Assembly: GCF_030813595.1 (NCBI RefSeq)
Contig: NZ_JAUSUH010000003.1
Coordinates: forward strand, 496,001-560,000
Origin: Ancylobacter vacuolatus
GTDB taxonomy: Bacteria > Pseudomonadota > Alphaproteobacteria > Rhizobiales > Xanthobacteraceae
Reading direction: 5' to 3'
Length of the DNA: 64,000 nucleotides
In this document: positions 8,963 to 17,776 of the stretch, piece after piece
How the letters are laid out: each line of letters opens with the position of its first letter
Position numbering within the stretch: the stretch's first letter is position 1
The notes under the pieces: model-generated
The model's database searches: none
The model's input: the letters and a program-made list of their open reading frames with translations, nothing else
What the model was told of the DNA's origin: nothing
Made by a program: the position numbers and the translations under genes

Positions 8963-9181
8963 CTAGGCCTCCGGCCGCGCCAGCAGCAGATGGGCCGAAG
9001 CCTCGATGCGCGCCGTGGTGCTCCGGATGATCTCAAGAGCGGCCGTCGCCTCCCGGCTCGCCGCCCCCGTTCGTGCGCGCCAGCGCCGATAGGCCTCCGT
9101 CGCCAGTGTCGCCGCGGTCAGCGCCTCGATCAGTTCGCGCAGCGCCGGCTCTGGCGGCTCGCCCTCTGATCGCGCGCCCAT
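8963..9181 (-). CDS. Small hypothetical protein
   Basis: 72 residues from the ATG at 9181; the open frame extends upstream but that part lies inside the MFS gene. It is mostly amphipathic helix (ALRELIEALTAATLATEAYR, ALEIIRSTTARIEASAHLLL). There is no signal peptide, membrane helix or motif I recognise. Its start lies one base past the stop of the MFS gene, so it is probably the last gene of the same message. Confidence 0.55.
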   Translation of the reverse strand: MGARSEGEPPEPALRELIEALTAATLATEAYRRWRARTGAASREATAALEIIRSTTARIEASAHLLLARPEA

Positions 9182-9182
9182 C

Positions 9183-10793
9183 TCACCCTCCCCGCCCCGC
9201 CGGGACCGCGAGCAGGTGCCGCACCACCGGCGGCCCCTCGATCCGGTGGAAGGCGCGCACCTGCTGCTGCACATCGGCATCGGCCTGCGACACGCGGTGA
9301 TGCTGGCGCAGATGCTCGGCCCAGGATTCGACCATGAACCATTCCGTTATCAGCGTCGGCTCGGCCGCATCCTCCATCACGCCCCAGGAGGTGGCGCCGT
9401 CCCGCCGGCGGGCGTGGGACAGCCGTTCCAGCACCTTCAGGAAAGCGGGCCGGTCTTCGCTAGCGATCTGGTACTCGATCAGCACCAGCACCGGCCCGCG
9501 ATCGCCCGGCACGGGCTGGGCGAGCAGCGGCTCGGGCCAGTGGTTGGACGGCGCGAGGTCGCTCTCGCCCCTGGGCAGGGCGATGCGGTGCACGATGAGG
9601 CCCGACAGCACCAGCCCGGCGGCGGCCACCCCTAGCGTCGCGGAAAGGCCGATCTCCTGGGCGATAAAGCCCCAGCCAAGGCTGCCCCCGGCCATGGCGC
9701 CGTTGAACACGGTGAGGTAGACGGCGAGCGCGCGCCCGCGCACCCAGTTCGGCAGGATCGCCTGCGCCGTGGCGTTGAGCGTGGTCAGGGCGACGATCCA
9801 GGCCGCGCCCATCACCAGCAGCACCAGCACCGCCGCCGCTTTGGGCGGACCGAGGGCGAGCGCGATGGAGGCGGCGCCGGTGGCCAGGGCGGCGGCGAGC
9901 ATCAGCCCGTCCGGGCTCAGCCTCTCGCGCGCCATCGGCAGGGCCAGCGCGCCGCCAATGGCGCCGACGCCGACCGAGCCGAGCAGCAGGCCATAAAACG
10001 CGGCATCCCCCGCCAGCAATTGCCGCGTCACCAGCGGCAGCAGCGCCCAGACGGCGCTGGCGAAGGCGAAGAACACGGCCGCGCGCAGCAGCACGACATG
10101 CAGTTCGCGGCTGGAGCGGGCATAGCGCAGCCCGGCCCGGAACGCGCCGCCGAAATGCTCGGTCAGTTCGTCCTGCGTGTTCGCCGGCCGCTTCCACCAC
10201 AGCAGGGCAGCGATCACGATGAGGTAGCTGGCGACATCGGCGCCATAGGTCACGGCCGCGCCGAAGGCGGCGAGCAGCAGGCCGCCGACGGCGGGGCCGA
10301 TGGAGCGGGCGATGTTGATGCCCAGCGAGTTGAGCGCCACCGCGCTCTTCAATTCGCCGCGCGGCACAAGTTCGGGCACGATGGACTGCCAGGTCGGCCC
10401 CATCAGCGCCGCGCCGATGCCGCCGACAAAGGTGAGCATGATCAACCCCGACACGGTGACGAGGCCGCTCGCCGACAGCAGCATCAGCGTGGCGCTGACG
10501 CAGCCGAGCATGATCTGGATGAAGATCAGGAATTTGCGCCGGTCGAGAATATCGGACAGTACGCCGGCCGGTATGGCGAGCAGGAAGATCGGCAGCATGC
10601 CGGCCGCCTGAACGGCGGCGACGGCGGCGGGCGAGGCGGAAAGGTCAGTCACCAGCCAGGCGCTGGCGACATCGCGCATGAAGCTGCCGGTATTGCCCAG
10701 CACGGTGGCCGCCCACAGCACGGCGAAGACCGGGCGCCGCAATGGCGCGAAGCTGCCGGCGGGCGGCGCAGGTGACGCGGTGGCTTTGCTCAT
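9183..10793 (-). CDS. MFS transporter with C-terminal monooxygenase-like domain
   Basis: 536 residues. About residues 20-410 form a twelve-helix major facilitator of the EntS/MFS_3 group (PVFAVLWAATVLGNTGSFMR, GVLSDILDRRKFLI, VGGIGAALMGPTWQSIVPEL). About residues 430-520 form a small alpha/beta domain like antibiotic-biosynthesis monooxygenases (VLVLIEYQIASEDRPAFLKV, TEWFMVESWAEHLRQH). This fusion is usual in the family. It likely exports a small molecule linked to the amidohydrolase gene 30 bases upstream. The substrate is unknown. Confidence 0.82.
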   Translation of the reverse strand: MSKATASPAPPAGSFAPLRRPVFAVLWAATVLGNTGSFMRDVASAWLVTDLSASPAAVAAVQAAGMLPIFLLAIPAGVLSDILDRRKFLIFIQIMLGCVSATLMLLSASGLVTVSGLIMLTFVGGIGAALMGPTWQSIVPELVPRGELKSAVALNSLGINIARSIGPAVGGLLLAAFGAAVTYGADVASYLIVIAALLWWKRPANTQDELTEHFGGAFRAGLRYARSSRELHVVLLRAAVFFAFASAVWALLPLVTRQLLAGDAAFYGLLLGSVGVGAIGGALALPMARERLSPDGLMLAAALATGAASIALALGPPKAAAVLVLLVMGAAWIVALTTLNATAQAILPNWVRGRALAVYLTVFNGAMAGGSLGWGFIAQEIGLSATLGVAAAGLVLSGLIVHRIALPRGESDLAPSNHWPEPLLAQPVPGDRGPVLVLIEYQIASEDRPAFLKVLERLSHARRRDGATSWGVMEDAAEPTLITEWFMVESWAEHLRQHHRVSQADADVQQQVRAFHRIEGPPVVRHLLAVPAGRGG

Positions 10794-10823
10794 TTCGTCT
10801 CCTCCTCGCGCGCCCGGCGCCTG

Positions 10824-12689
10824 TCAGACCGCCCAGCAGGCGCAGCCGAGCGCACCCCAGAAGCCGGGCGCGTCCGAGGTCGGCACCTCGGCCTGCCAGG
10901 CCCCCGCATGGGCATGGCCGTGGACGTTGCATTCCCTCGCGCAGCCGCACAGCCGGGCGAAGGCGTGCCGGGTGGCGCCCGCTTCCGCGCGTTGCTGATA
11001 GCCGCCGAAGGTGCGCACCGGCGACCAGTCCGGCATCGCCGGCGGCAGCTCGGGGGCGAGGTCCTTGAAGTCGCCGGCGCCATGCACCGGCGTGCCGCCG
11101 AGCAGCGTCAGAACCGAGCTGATGTCGGCGATGGCCTCGTCCGGGACAGTGAAATAATCATCCGACAGCACGGCAATATCGGCCAGCTGGCCGGCGGCGA
11201 TCTGCCCCTTCTTGCCCTGTTCATTGGAGAACCAGGTGTTCTCATGCGTCCACAGGCGCAGCGCCGCCTCCCGGTCCAGCCGGTTGGCGGCGGGGTAGAG
11301 GGCGAGCCCGCCCACCGTCCTGCCGGTGACCAGCCAGGCGAGCGAGACCCAGGGATTGTAGGAGGCGACGCGGGTGGCATCGGTGCCCGCCCCCACCTTC
11401 ACGCCCATATCAAGCATGCGCCGCACCGGCGGGGTGCGCTCGGCGGCGCGGGGGCCGTAGCGCTCGGTGAAATACTCGCCCTGGAAGGCCATGCGGTGCT
11501 GCACCGCGATGCCGCCGCCGAGCGCGGCGATGCGCGCGATATTGCGGTCGGTGATGGTCTCGGCATGGTCGAAGAACCAGTTGAGCCCTTCCAGCGGCAC
11601 ATCGCGATTGACCTTCTCGAACACGTCGAGCGCGCGCGAAATGGTCTGGTCATAGGTGGCGTGCATCCGCCAAGGCCAGCGGTTCTCGGCCAGCAGGCGG
11701 ATGACGGGTTCGAGGTCGGCCTCCATGCTCGCGGGCATGTTGGGGCGCTCGACCCGGAAATCCTCGAAATCGGCAGCGGAATAGACCAGCATCTCGCCGG
11801 CGCCATTGCTGCGGTAGAGGTCGTCGCCCTGGCCGGGCGTCACCTGCTTCGCCCAGCCGGCGAAATCGGCAAGCTCCTCCTTCGGCTTCTGGGTGAAGAG
11901 ATTGTAGGCGATGCGCAGGGTGAGCTGCCCCTCGCGGTGCAGTTCCTCAATGATCGCGTAGTCGTCCGGGTAGTTCTGGAAGCCGCCGCCGGCGTCGATC
12001 ACTCCGGTGACGCCGAGCCGGTTCACCTCGCGCATGAAATGGCGGGTGGAGTTCTTCTGATATTCGACCGGCAGCTTCGGCCCCTTGGCCAGCGTCGAAT
12101 ACAGAATGGTCGCGTTGGGCTGGGCAAGCAGCAGGCCGGTGGGGTTGCCCGCGCCGTCGCGCGCGATCTCGCCGCCGGGTGGGTTCGGCGTGTCCCTGGT
12201 GTAGCCCACCGCCCGCAGCGCGGCGGCGTTGAGCAAGGCGCGGTCATAGAGATGCAGGATGAACACCGGCGTGTCGGGGGCGACGGCGTTGATCTCCTCC
12301 AGCGTCGGCAGGCGCTTTTCGGCGAACTGGTGCTCGCTGAAGCCGCCGACCACCCGCACCCATTGTGGCGCGGGGGTGTTGTCGACCTGCGTCTTCAGCA
12401 TCTCCATCGCGTGGCTGAGCGAGCGCACGCCGTCCCAGCGCAGCTCCATATTGTAGTTCAGCCCGCCGCGGATGATGTGCATGTGGCTGTCGATCAGGCC
12501 GGGAATGACCCGGCGCCCACCAAGGTCGATGCGCGCCGTCGCCTCACCCGCCAGCGCCATCGCCTCTCGCGCGGCCCCGGCGAACAGCACCTTGCCGTCC
12601 TTGATCGCCACCGCCTCGGCCTGCGGGTTGGAACGGTCGAGCGTCGTGACCTTGCCGTTGAACAGGATCAGATCGGCGGTCTCCGGCAT
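10824..12689 (-). CDS. Amidohydrolase family protein, YtcJ-like
   Basis: 621 residues. N-terminal beta-sandwich (DLILFNGKVTTLDR) and a metal-dependent TIM barrel with the HxH motif (GLIDSHMHIIRGG), a later His (WFFDHAETITDRNIAR) and the barrel-end Asp (GAGTDATRVASYNPW). The C-terminus is a Cys/Trp-rich tail (LCGCARECNVHGH and FWGALGCACWAV). YtcJ-like enzymes hydrolyse amides or related bonds, but most have no known substrate. It sits between the XapX gene and the MFS exporter in a tight minus-strand run. Confidence 0.83.
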   Translation of the reverse strand: MPETADLILFNGKVTTLDRSNPQAEAVAIKDGKVLFAGAAREAMALAGEATARIDLGGRRVIPGLIDSHMHIIRGGLNYNMELRWDGVRSLSHAMEMLKTQVDNTPAPQWVRVVGGFSEHQFAEKRLPTLEEINAVAPDTPVFILHLYDRALLNAAALRAVGYTRDTPNPPGGEIARDGAGNPTGLLLAQPNATILYSTLAKGPKLPVEYQKNSTRHFMREVNRLGVTGVIDAGGGFQNYPDDYAIIEELHREGQLTLRIAYNLFTQKPKEELADFAGWAKQVTPGQGDDLYRSNGAGEMLVYSAADFEDFRVERPNMPASMEADLEPVIRLLAENRWPWRMHATYDQTISRALDVFEKVNRDVPLEGLNWFFDHAETITDRNIARIAALGGGIAVQHRMAFQGEYFTERYGPRAAERTPPVRRMLDMGVKVGAGTDATRVASYNPWVSLAWLVTGRTVGGLALYPAANRLDREAALRLWTHENTWFSNEQGKKGQIAAGQLADIAVLSDDYFTVPDEAIADISSVLTLLGGTPVHGAGDFKDLAPELPPAMPDWSPVRTFGGYQQRAEAGATRHAFARLCGCARECNVHGHAHAGAWQAEVPTSDAPGFWGALGCACWAV

Positions 12690-12718
12690 GGTCGCGGTCT
12701 CCAGGGTGAGGTGGCGTG

Positions 12719-12997
12719 TCAGGAACCGGGAGGCGCCTCGTGGCCCTCGCTGGCGCTGGCCTTGCGGCCCGGCAACTGGCCGAGCACATGGTTCGAGCAA
12801 TCGGCGAGGCCGATGGCGGCGCGCAGACGATCGCCCTTGAGAAGGTGGCGGGCGACGGGCACCAGCTGCTCGCCGATGAGGATGCCGAACAGCCCGACCA
12901 GCGCCACGACAGGCGGGGCCGGCGAGCGGACATTGATGAGGCTGTAGACAATGCCGACCAGCAGGCCGGCGGCGAGCGAGGCGAGATAGAGCTTCAT
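12719..12997 (-). CDS. XapX domain protein (small membrane protein)
   Basis: 92 residues. Two hydrophobic helices make up most of it (LYLASLAAGLLVGIVYSLI and VVALVGLFGILIGEQLVPVA), followed by a polar tail rich in Ala, Lys and Ser. The first 55 residues match the XapX domain, a short inner-membrane module of unknown function. AGGAGGG precedes the ATG at 12997. It lies 29 bases ahead of the amidohydrolase gene. Confidence 0.82.
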   Translation of the reverse strand: MKLYLASLAAGLLVGIVYSLINVRSPAPPVVALVGLFGILIGEQLVPVARHLLKGDRLRAAIGLADCSNHVLGQLPGRKASASEGHEAPPGS

Positions 12998-13030
12998 CAC
13001 TTGCCCTCCTGCGGGGCGCCGCGCGTAAGG

Positions 13031-13070
13031 CGCTCCAGCGGCCGGAGCCCGCATGACGGCCGCTGGAGCG
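13031..13070. repeat. 14-bp perfect inverted repeat (recurring intergenic motif)
   Basis: CGCTCCAGCGGCCG at 13031-13044 is mirrored exactly at 13057-13070 with a 12-base loop, between the hydrolase stop (13160) and the XapX start (12997). The same 14-mer occurs again, as a single arm, at 30265-30278 and 46075-46088, both outside genes. It may be a dispersed palindromic repeat; a terminator role inside the operon is also possible. Confidence 0.55.
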
Positions 13071-13159
13071 GGGCACGCAAGCGCTCTGGCCTGCGGCCCG
13101 ATGCCGTGCGTGCCAGCGGGACGTGGCACGCCCCACGCCGGGGCGAGGCGCGCCTGGGC

Positions 13160-14128
13160 TCAGCCCTTGATGAAGGCGAGCAGGTCCGGGTTGATCACCT
13201 CGGCATGGGTGGTGAGCATGCCGTGGGGGTAGCCCTCATAGACCTTGAGCGTGCCGTTCTTCAGCAGCTTGACCGCCTTCAGCGCGGAATCGGCGATCGG
13301 CACGATCTGGTCGTCATCACCATGCATCACCAGCGTCGGCACGCTGATAGCCTGGAGATCCTCGGTCTGGTCGGTCTCGGAGAAGGCCTTGATGCCGTCA
13401 TAGTGCGCCTTGGCGCTGCCCATCATGCCCTGGCGCCACCAATTATTGACGACGCCGGGATAGACCTTCGCGCCCTCGCGGTTGAAGCCGTAGAACGGGC
13501 CGGCGGGCACATCGAGGAAGAACTGGGCGCGGTTGTCGGCGGTGGCCTTGCGGAAGCCGTCGAACACGTCGAGCGGCAGGCCCTCCGGGTTGGCGTCGGT
13601 CTTCAGCATCAGCGGCGGCACGGCGGAGACCAGCACCGCCTTGGCGACGCGGCCGGCCGGCTCGCCATGTTTGGCGACATAGCGGGCGACTTCGCCGCCG
13701 CCGGTGGAATGGCCGATATGCACGGCGTTCCTTAGGTCGAGATGCTCGACCACGGCGAAGGCGTCGGCGGCGTAGTGGTCCATGTCGTGCCCGTCGGAGA
13801 CCTGTGCCGAGCGGCCATGGCCGCGCCGGTCATGGGCGACGACGCGGAAGCCGTTCTGGACGAAGAACAGCATCTGCGCGTCCCAATCGTCCGACGACAG
13901 CGGCCAGCCATGGTGGAACATGATCGGCTGGGCGTCCTTCGGACCCCAGTCCTTGAAGAAGATCTCGACGCCGTCCTTGGTGGTGAGGGTGGTCATGGCA
14001 GGAGCTCCGTGAGTGGCAATGGTTGCGGCGAAAGCGGGAGCAAGCGGGCCGAGCGCGGAAAGGACCGCGGTCGCGCCTCCGATTTCAAGGACGGCCCGGC
14101 GCGACAGCGGCAGAGACTGCCCGCTCAT
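13160..14128 (-). CDS. Alpha/beta hydrolase, non-haem chloroperoxidase-like, exported
   Basis: 322 residues. The N-terminus has a twin-arginine-like signal ([19 protein letters not shown]) ending near AFAATIA, so export to the periplasm is likely; an internal start at Met45 would give a cytoplasmic 278-residue form. The hydrolase fold shows the nucleophile Ser141 in GHSTGGG, an acid at HGDDDQIVP (about Asp272) and His302 in PHGM. The oxyanion region is [11 protein letters not shown]. Cofactor-free haloperoxidases share this core but act in nature mainly as esterases. The isochorismatase-like gene ends nine bases upstream. Confidence 0.85.
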   Translation of the reverse strand: MSGQSLPLSRRAVLEIGGATAVLSALGPLAPAFAATIATHGAPAMTTLTTKDGVEIFFKDWGPKDAQPIMFHHGWPLSSDDWDAQMLFFVQNGFRVVAHDRRGHGRSAQVSDGHDMDHYAADAFAVVEHLDLRNAVHIGHSTGGGEVARYVAKHGEPAGRVAKAVLVSAVPPLMLKTDANPEGLPLDVFDGFRKATADNRAQFFLDVPAGPFYGFNREGAKVYPGVVNNWWRQGMMGSAKAHYDGIKAFSETDQTEDLQAISVPTLVMHGDDDQIVPIADSALKAVKLLKNGTLKVYEGYPHGMLTTHAEVINPDLLAFIKG

Positions 14129-14137
14129 GGCTTCACC

Positions 14138-14791
14138 TCAATGACCTTCGGAGGCGCCGAACATGGTCTTGGCGTAGGTGATGCCCAGCCCATAGGCGCC
14201 GCCGAATTTCTTCGCGATCCCGGTGGTCATCTCGTAGCTCCCGGTGCGGGCCCAGTCGCGCTGCAGCTCCAGCAGATATTGCAGCGCGGTCATCGGCCGG
14301 GCGCCGGCCTGGATCATCCGCTGCAGGGCGCGTTCATGCGCCTCGCCCGAGACATCCCCGCAGGCGTCGGCGATGACGAAGACCTCGAAGCCCTGGTCGA
14401 GGGCGGAGAGTGCTGGTCCGACGATGCACACGCTGGTCCACAGGCCGGCGAAGACGATGCGGCTTTTGCCGATCTCGTTCACCCGGGCGATGACGCCGGC
14501 ATCCTCCCACGTGTTCATCGAGGTGCGATCGAGCATCGGCTGGCCGGGAAACGCCTCGGTGATCTCCGCGAACATCGGCCCAGAAAAGCTCTTCTCCGCC
14601 ACCGTGGTGAGGATGGTCGGGACCTGGAAGCCGGCGGCGGCGCGGGAGACCAGCGCCGCGTTGTTGCGCAGCTGCACGGCGTCGATCGAGCTGGTCGCGA
14701 AAGCCATCTGCGACTGGAAGTCGATCAGCACCAGAGCGTGGTTATCGGGATCGAGGAGTTCCTTGCCGGGGGTCGGAGTGGCGGTTGGCAT
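14138..14791 (-). CDS. Isochorismatase-like hydrolase, YcaC type
   Basis: 217 residues from the ATG at 14791, preceded by AGGGA at six bases; a second in-frame ATG lies five codons earlier. Cysteine-hydrolase fold with the triad Asp24 (VLIDFQSQM), Lys67 (TVAEKSFSG) and Cys122 (WTSVCIVGP). Overall it matches YcaC-type proteins, whose natural substrates are unknown. It is tightly coupled to the exported hydrolase gene and follows the regulator genes. Confidence 0.85.
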   Translation of the reverse strand: MPTATPTPGKELLDPDNHALVLIDFQSQMAFATSSIDAVQLRNNAALVSRAAAGFQVPTILTTVAEKSFSGPMFAEITEAFPGQPMLDRTSMNTWEDAGVIARVNEIGKSRIVFAGLWTSVCIVGPALSALDQGFEVFVIADACGDVSGEAHERALQRMIQAGARPMTALQYLLELQRDWARTGSYEMTTGIAKKFGGAYGLGITYAKTMFGASEGH

Positions 14792-14887
14792 TGCACATCC
14801 CTGCATGATGAGGCCCGGCGCGAGTCGTAGGGCGCGGGGTGCGGGCGGAACAATTGTGCGCGGGAAGGATGTAGGTTGGCCCTGGGG

Positions 14888-15262
14888 CTAGGTCGGCCCG
14901 CTTTGCCCGGTCGCGCGGCGCAGGCAGGCGAGCAATTCCTCCGGCACCACCGGCTTGGCGAGATAGCCGTGGAACCCCGAGCGCAACGCCCGGCGGCTCG
15001 TCGCCTCGTCGGGATAGGCGGTGACGAGAATGGTCGGCACATCGATGCCTTCCGCCCGCAGGCGGCGGTGGAGCACGATGCCGCTGAAGTCCCGCAAACG
15101 TATATCCGCCACAAGCACATCGACCGATCGCGCCTGCTCCGACGCCAGGAAGTCGGCCGGATCGGAAAAGCACAGCGGCCGGTAGCCGAGGGCATCGACC
15201 AGGCCGCCCAGGGCCGCCAAAGCTGCGGGATCGTCGTCGACGATGGCCACTGTCTTGCGCAT
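14888..15262 (-). CDS. Stand-alone response-regulator receiver protein
   Basis: 124 residues from the ATG at 15262, essentially one receiver domain. Acidic pocket at IVDDDP (about residues 7-12), phosphoacceptor Asp53 (VLVADIRLRDFSG), Thr81 (ILVTAYP) and Lys103 (LAKPVVPEE). There is no output domain. It lies 103 bases past the FixJ-like regulator in the same direction, so it may be a phosphate sink or a connector for the kinase encoded first in the cluster. Confidence 0.87.
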   Translation of the reverse strand: MRKTVAIVDDDPAALAALGGLVDALGYRPLCFSDPADFLASEQARSVDVLVADIRLRDFSGIVLHRRLRAEGIDVPTILVTAYPDEATSRRALRSGFHGYLAKPVVPEELLACLRRATGQSGPT

Positions 15263-15365
15263 GCCCGGGACGGGTCCATCGCGCCGGACGGCGGGTGGCC
15301 CGGCGATGGTCGCGAGCTTTGCCGGCCGGCCCGGTGCGCCACAATTGGCCGGTAGGTGTAGGCCG

Positions 15366-15986
15366 CTACGCTGCGGGGCCAGGGTCGGCCAGCTGGTCGG
15401 CGATTCGTACCAGGTCGGCAATCGTCTTCGCTTCGAGCTTCTGCATGATCTGGGCGCGGTGCACCTTCACCGTCGCCTCGCTCAGCTGCAGCCGGGCGGC
15501 GATCTGCTTGTTCATCAGCCCGCTGGCGATGAGCGGCATCAGCTCGCGCTCGCGCGGGGTCAGCGCCGCCTGCCGGGCGCGCAGCGCGCCGAGCTCGGCG
15601 TCGCGGGCGCGGCGGCGGCGATCGCGGGCAACGCCCTCGCGCACGGCGTCGAGCAGGTCCTGGTCGCGGAACGGCTTCAGCAGAAACTCCACCGCACCGG
15701 ATTTCATCGCCGTGACCGACATCGGCACGTCGCCATGGCCGGTGATGAACACGATCGGCGTCGCGATGCCGGCGCGCGCGAGTTCGCGCTGGAATTCGAG
15801 CCCGCTCGCCCCGCGCAGCCGCACATCGAGGATGAGGCAGCCGGGAAGATCCGGGCAGCGGGCGTTCAGGAAGTCCCTCGGCGATTCATAGGCCCGCACC
15901 TCATAGCCTTCGGACGAGAGAAGGCTTTCCAGCGAGGCGAGGATGGATCGGTCATCGTCGACGACATAGACCACCGCGTCCGTCAT
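15366..15986 (-). CDS. FixJ-type two-component response regulator with LuxR helix-turn-helix
   Basis: 206 residues. Receiver at residues 1-120 with acidic residues 10-12, phosphoacceptor Asp54 (LILDVRLRGASGLE) and Lys104 (LLKPFRDQ). LuxR/GerE-type DNA-binding domain at about 140-200 (LTPRERELMPLIASGLMNKQ, LSEATVKVHRAQIMQKL). The start overlaps the kinase stop by four bases, so the two proteins are made together. Its target is probably the downstream hydrolase genes; this is inferred from order alone. Confidence 0.9.
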   Translation of the reverse strand: MTDAVVYVVDDDRSILASLESLLSSEGYEVRAYESPRDFLNARCPDLPGCLILDVRLRGASGLEFQRELARAGIATPIVFITGHGDVPMSVTAMKSGAVEFLLKPFRDQDLLDAVREGVARDRRRRARDAELGALRARQAALTPRERELMPLIASGLMNKQIAARLQLSEATVKVHRAQIMQKLEAKTIADLVRIADQLADPGPAA

Positions 15987-17575
15987 CGGGCTTTCTCCTC
16001 CACGCCAGATCTCGCCTGCGCGTCTGCCACAGACAGGATCGCCACGGGAAGCGAGAAATGGAAGATGGCCCCGTGCGGCGTGTTCGCGCTGGTCCAGATG
16101 CTGCCGCCATGCGCCTCGACCACGGCGCGGCAGAACATCAGCCCCATGCCCATGCCGCCGGGCTTGGTGGTGACGAAGGGATCGAACAGCCGCTCGGCCA
16201 CCTCGGCGGCGATGCCGGCGCCGGTGTCGGCGACGCCGACATGCACCTCGCCATGCGCCTCCTGCGACAGCCGCACCGTCACGCGGCGCGCCCGCAGCGG
16301 CGCCGCGCGCACGGCATCGACAGCGTTCTCGATGAGGTTGCGCAGGACATGGTGCAACTGCACGGCATTGCCGATGACGGGCGGCACCTCGCGCTCGCCT
16401 TCGACCGCGATCTCGACGCCGTAATGGCGGGCGTCGCGGCCCGCCTCCCCGGCCGCCCTGGCGACGATGGCCGCAAGGTCCAGCTCGGCCCGCTCGCGCG
16501 TGCCCTTGGTGAACATGGTGCGTATGCCCGCCACCACGCCATTGGCCCGGTGCCCGTCCTCGACGATCCGTCGCAGCGCCAGCTCCGCCTTGTCGATGCG
16601 CGGCTCGGCCTTGGACAGCCAGCGCAGCGCCGCGTCGGCATTGGTGACCATGCTGGCGAGCGGCTGGTTGATCTCATGGGCGATCGAGGCGGAGAGCGCC
16701 TCCATGGCGGTCAGCCGCTTCTCCCGGCTGCGCAGCTCGGCCGCCACGGTGCGGGCGAGGCGGATATGCACCAGCGTCGTCTGGGCGATCAGGACCAGCA
16801 GGATGATGCTCATCGCCAGCAGCCCGTAGATCCGCCCGGCCCACCAGCCGACGCTCAGCCGCGTGCCGCCGCCGAGATAGGAGATGAGCAGCAATTCGAT
16901 GCCAAGCGAGAACAGGACGATACAGACCCAAAGGCTCAGCGCCGAGCGGCGGAGCCAGAGCAGCAGGGCGATATCAACGGCATAGAGCCCCATGGCGAGG
17001 GCGGGCACGACCTGCCACAGCAGGTTGACCTGCCGCCCGTCGCGCATCAGCGGCGGCAGTGCGTCGCGGAAATACAGCGTCGCCTCGATCAGCACGGTCG
17101 CCCCGATGCACACGCTGATCGCGACCAGCGAGGCGTTGGTCGCGATCTCGCGACGCGGGGCGAGCGCGAAGGCCAGCACGAAAAGCGGAAAGGCCAGCCG
17201 GCGCAGCAGGCCGAAGGCGGCGGTCACCTGCAGCCCCGCCTCCATGTCGAAGCCGGTGAAGACGCCCGGGAAGGTCAGCGCCCACGGCGCCAGCATCAGC
17301 GCCCCGAACAGATAGCCGGAGGCGAGGAAGAGCAGCGGAAGGTAGCGCCGCGCGCTGTAGAGCGCGAAGAGGAGCGCGGCCGTCATCGCCTCCAGCACGA
17401 AGGTGGCGGCGGCATAGGCCGGCACAAGAATTTCCGTATTGTGGGTGGGCAGGCGCGCAAAGGGCATCGTCGCGACGAACAGGGCGACCAGCGCGAGCGA
17501 CAGGCCGCCCGCCACGGCGAGCTGCGGGCGGGTGATCCGGAAGGAGGTCTCCGTCTGGTCTTCGCCGCCCGTCAC
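15983..17575 (-). CDS. Membrane sensor histidine kinase with MASE4-like sensor
   Basis: 530 residues from the GTG at 17575, which has AAAGGGGA just upstream; the frame is open for 43 more codons of low-complexity Arg-rich sequence. An N-terminal block of about eight membrane helices (residues 18-275) looks like a MASE4 sensor. The HisKA domain carries the phosphorylated His300 (SASIAHEINQPLASM) and the HATPase domain has the N box (LRNLIENAVDAVRAA), DTGAGI and GGMGMGL. It partners the FixJ-like regulator that overlaps its stop. The signal sensed is unknown. Confidence 0.87.
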   Translation of the reverse strand: MTGGEDQTETSFRITRPQLAVAGGLSLALVALFVATMPFARLPTHNTEILVPAYAAATFVLEAMTAALLFALYSARRYLPLLFLASGYLFGALMLAPWALTFPGVFTGFDMEAGLQVTAAFGLLRRLAFPLFVLAFALAPRREIATNASLVAISVCIGATVLIEATLYFRDALPPLMRDGRQVNLLWQVVPALAMGLYAVDIALLLWLRRSALSLWVCIVLFSLGIELLLISYLGGGTRLSVGWWAGRIYGLLAMSIILLVLIAQTTLVHIRLARTVAAELRSREKRLTAMEALSASIAHEINQPLASMVTNADAALRWLSKAEPRIDKAELALRRIVEDGHRANGVVAGIRTMFTKGTRERAELDLAAIVARAAGEAGRDARHYGVEIAVEGEREVPPVIGNAVQLHHVLRNLIENAVDAVRAAPLRARRVTVRLSQEAHGEVHVGVADTGAGIAAEVAERLFDPFVTTKPGGMGMGLMFCRAVVEAHGGSIWTSANTPHGAIFHFSLPVAILSVADAQARSGVEEKAR

Positions 17576-17679
17576 TGCGGTCCCCTTTCGCCGGAGCGAT
17601 GCTTCGACCGATGGATGGCCGGGCCGGAGGGTTCCCGAGTTGGTCCGCTTTGTCCACCGGCGGCAGCGGACGACCGCGC

Positions 17680-17713
17680 GCACGTCCGGTGAAAGCGGGT
17701 TCACCGGACGTGC
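17680..17713. terminator. 14-bp perfect inverted repeat between dhaL and the histidine kinase
   Basis: GCACGTCCGGTGAA at 17680-17693 pairs exactly with TTCACCGGACGTGC at 17700-17713 across a six-base loop. It lies downstream of dhaL (minus strand, stop 17777) and about 100 bases ahead of the kinase start. It may end the transporter message or be a regulator site for the kinase operon. No T-run on the minus side. Confidence 0.5.
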
Positions 17714-17776
17714 TTCAGCTTCTGTTTTTACGCCATGTCGTCACGCGAACCGGGCCCCGCTTCGCGCGAAAAGGCT

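Noticed and set aside
9400..9650. Monooxygenase-like segment as a novel fusion
   Set aside because: A C-terminal monooxygenase-like domain is a regular part of this MFS subgroup, so it is not new.
10908..12947. Plus-strand 679-codon frame across the amidohydrolase
   Set aside because: Shadow of the amidohydrolase gene, which has clear metal-binding motifs on the other strand.
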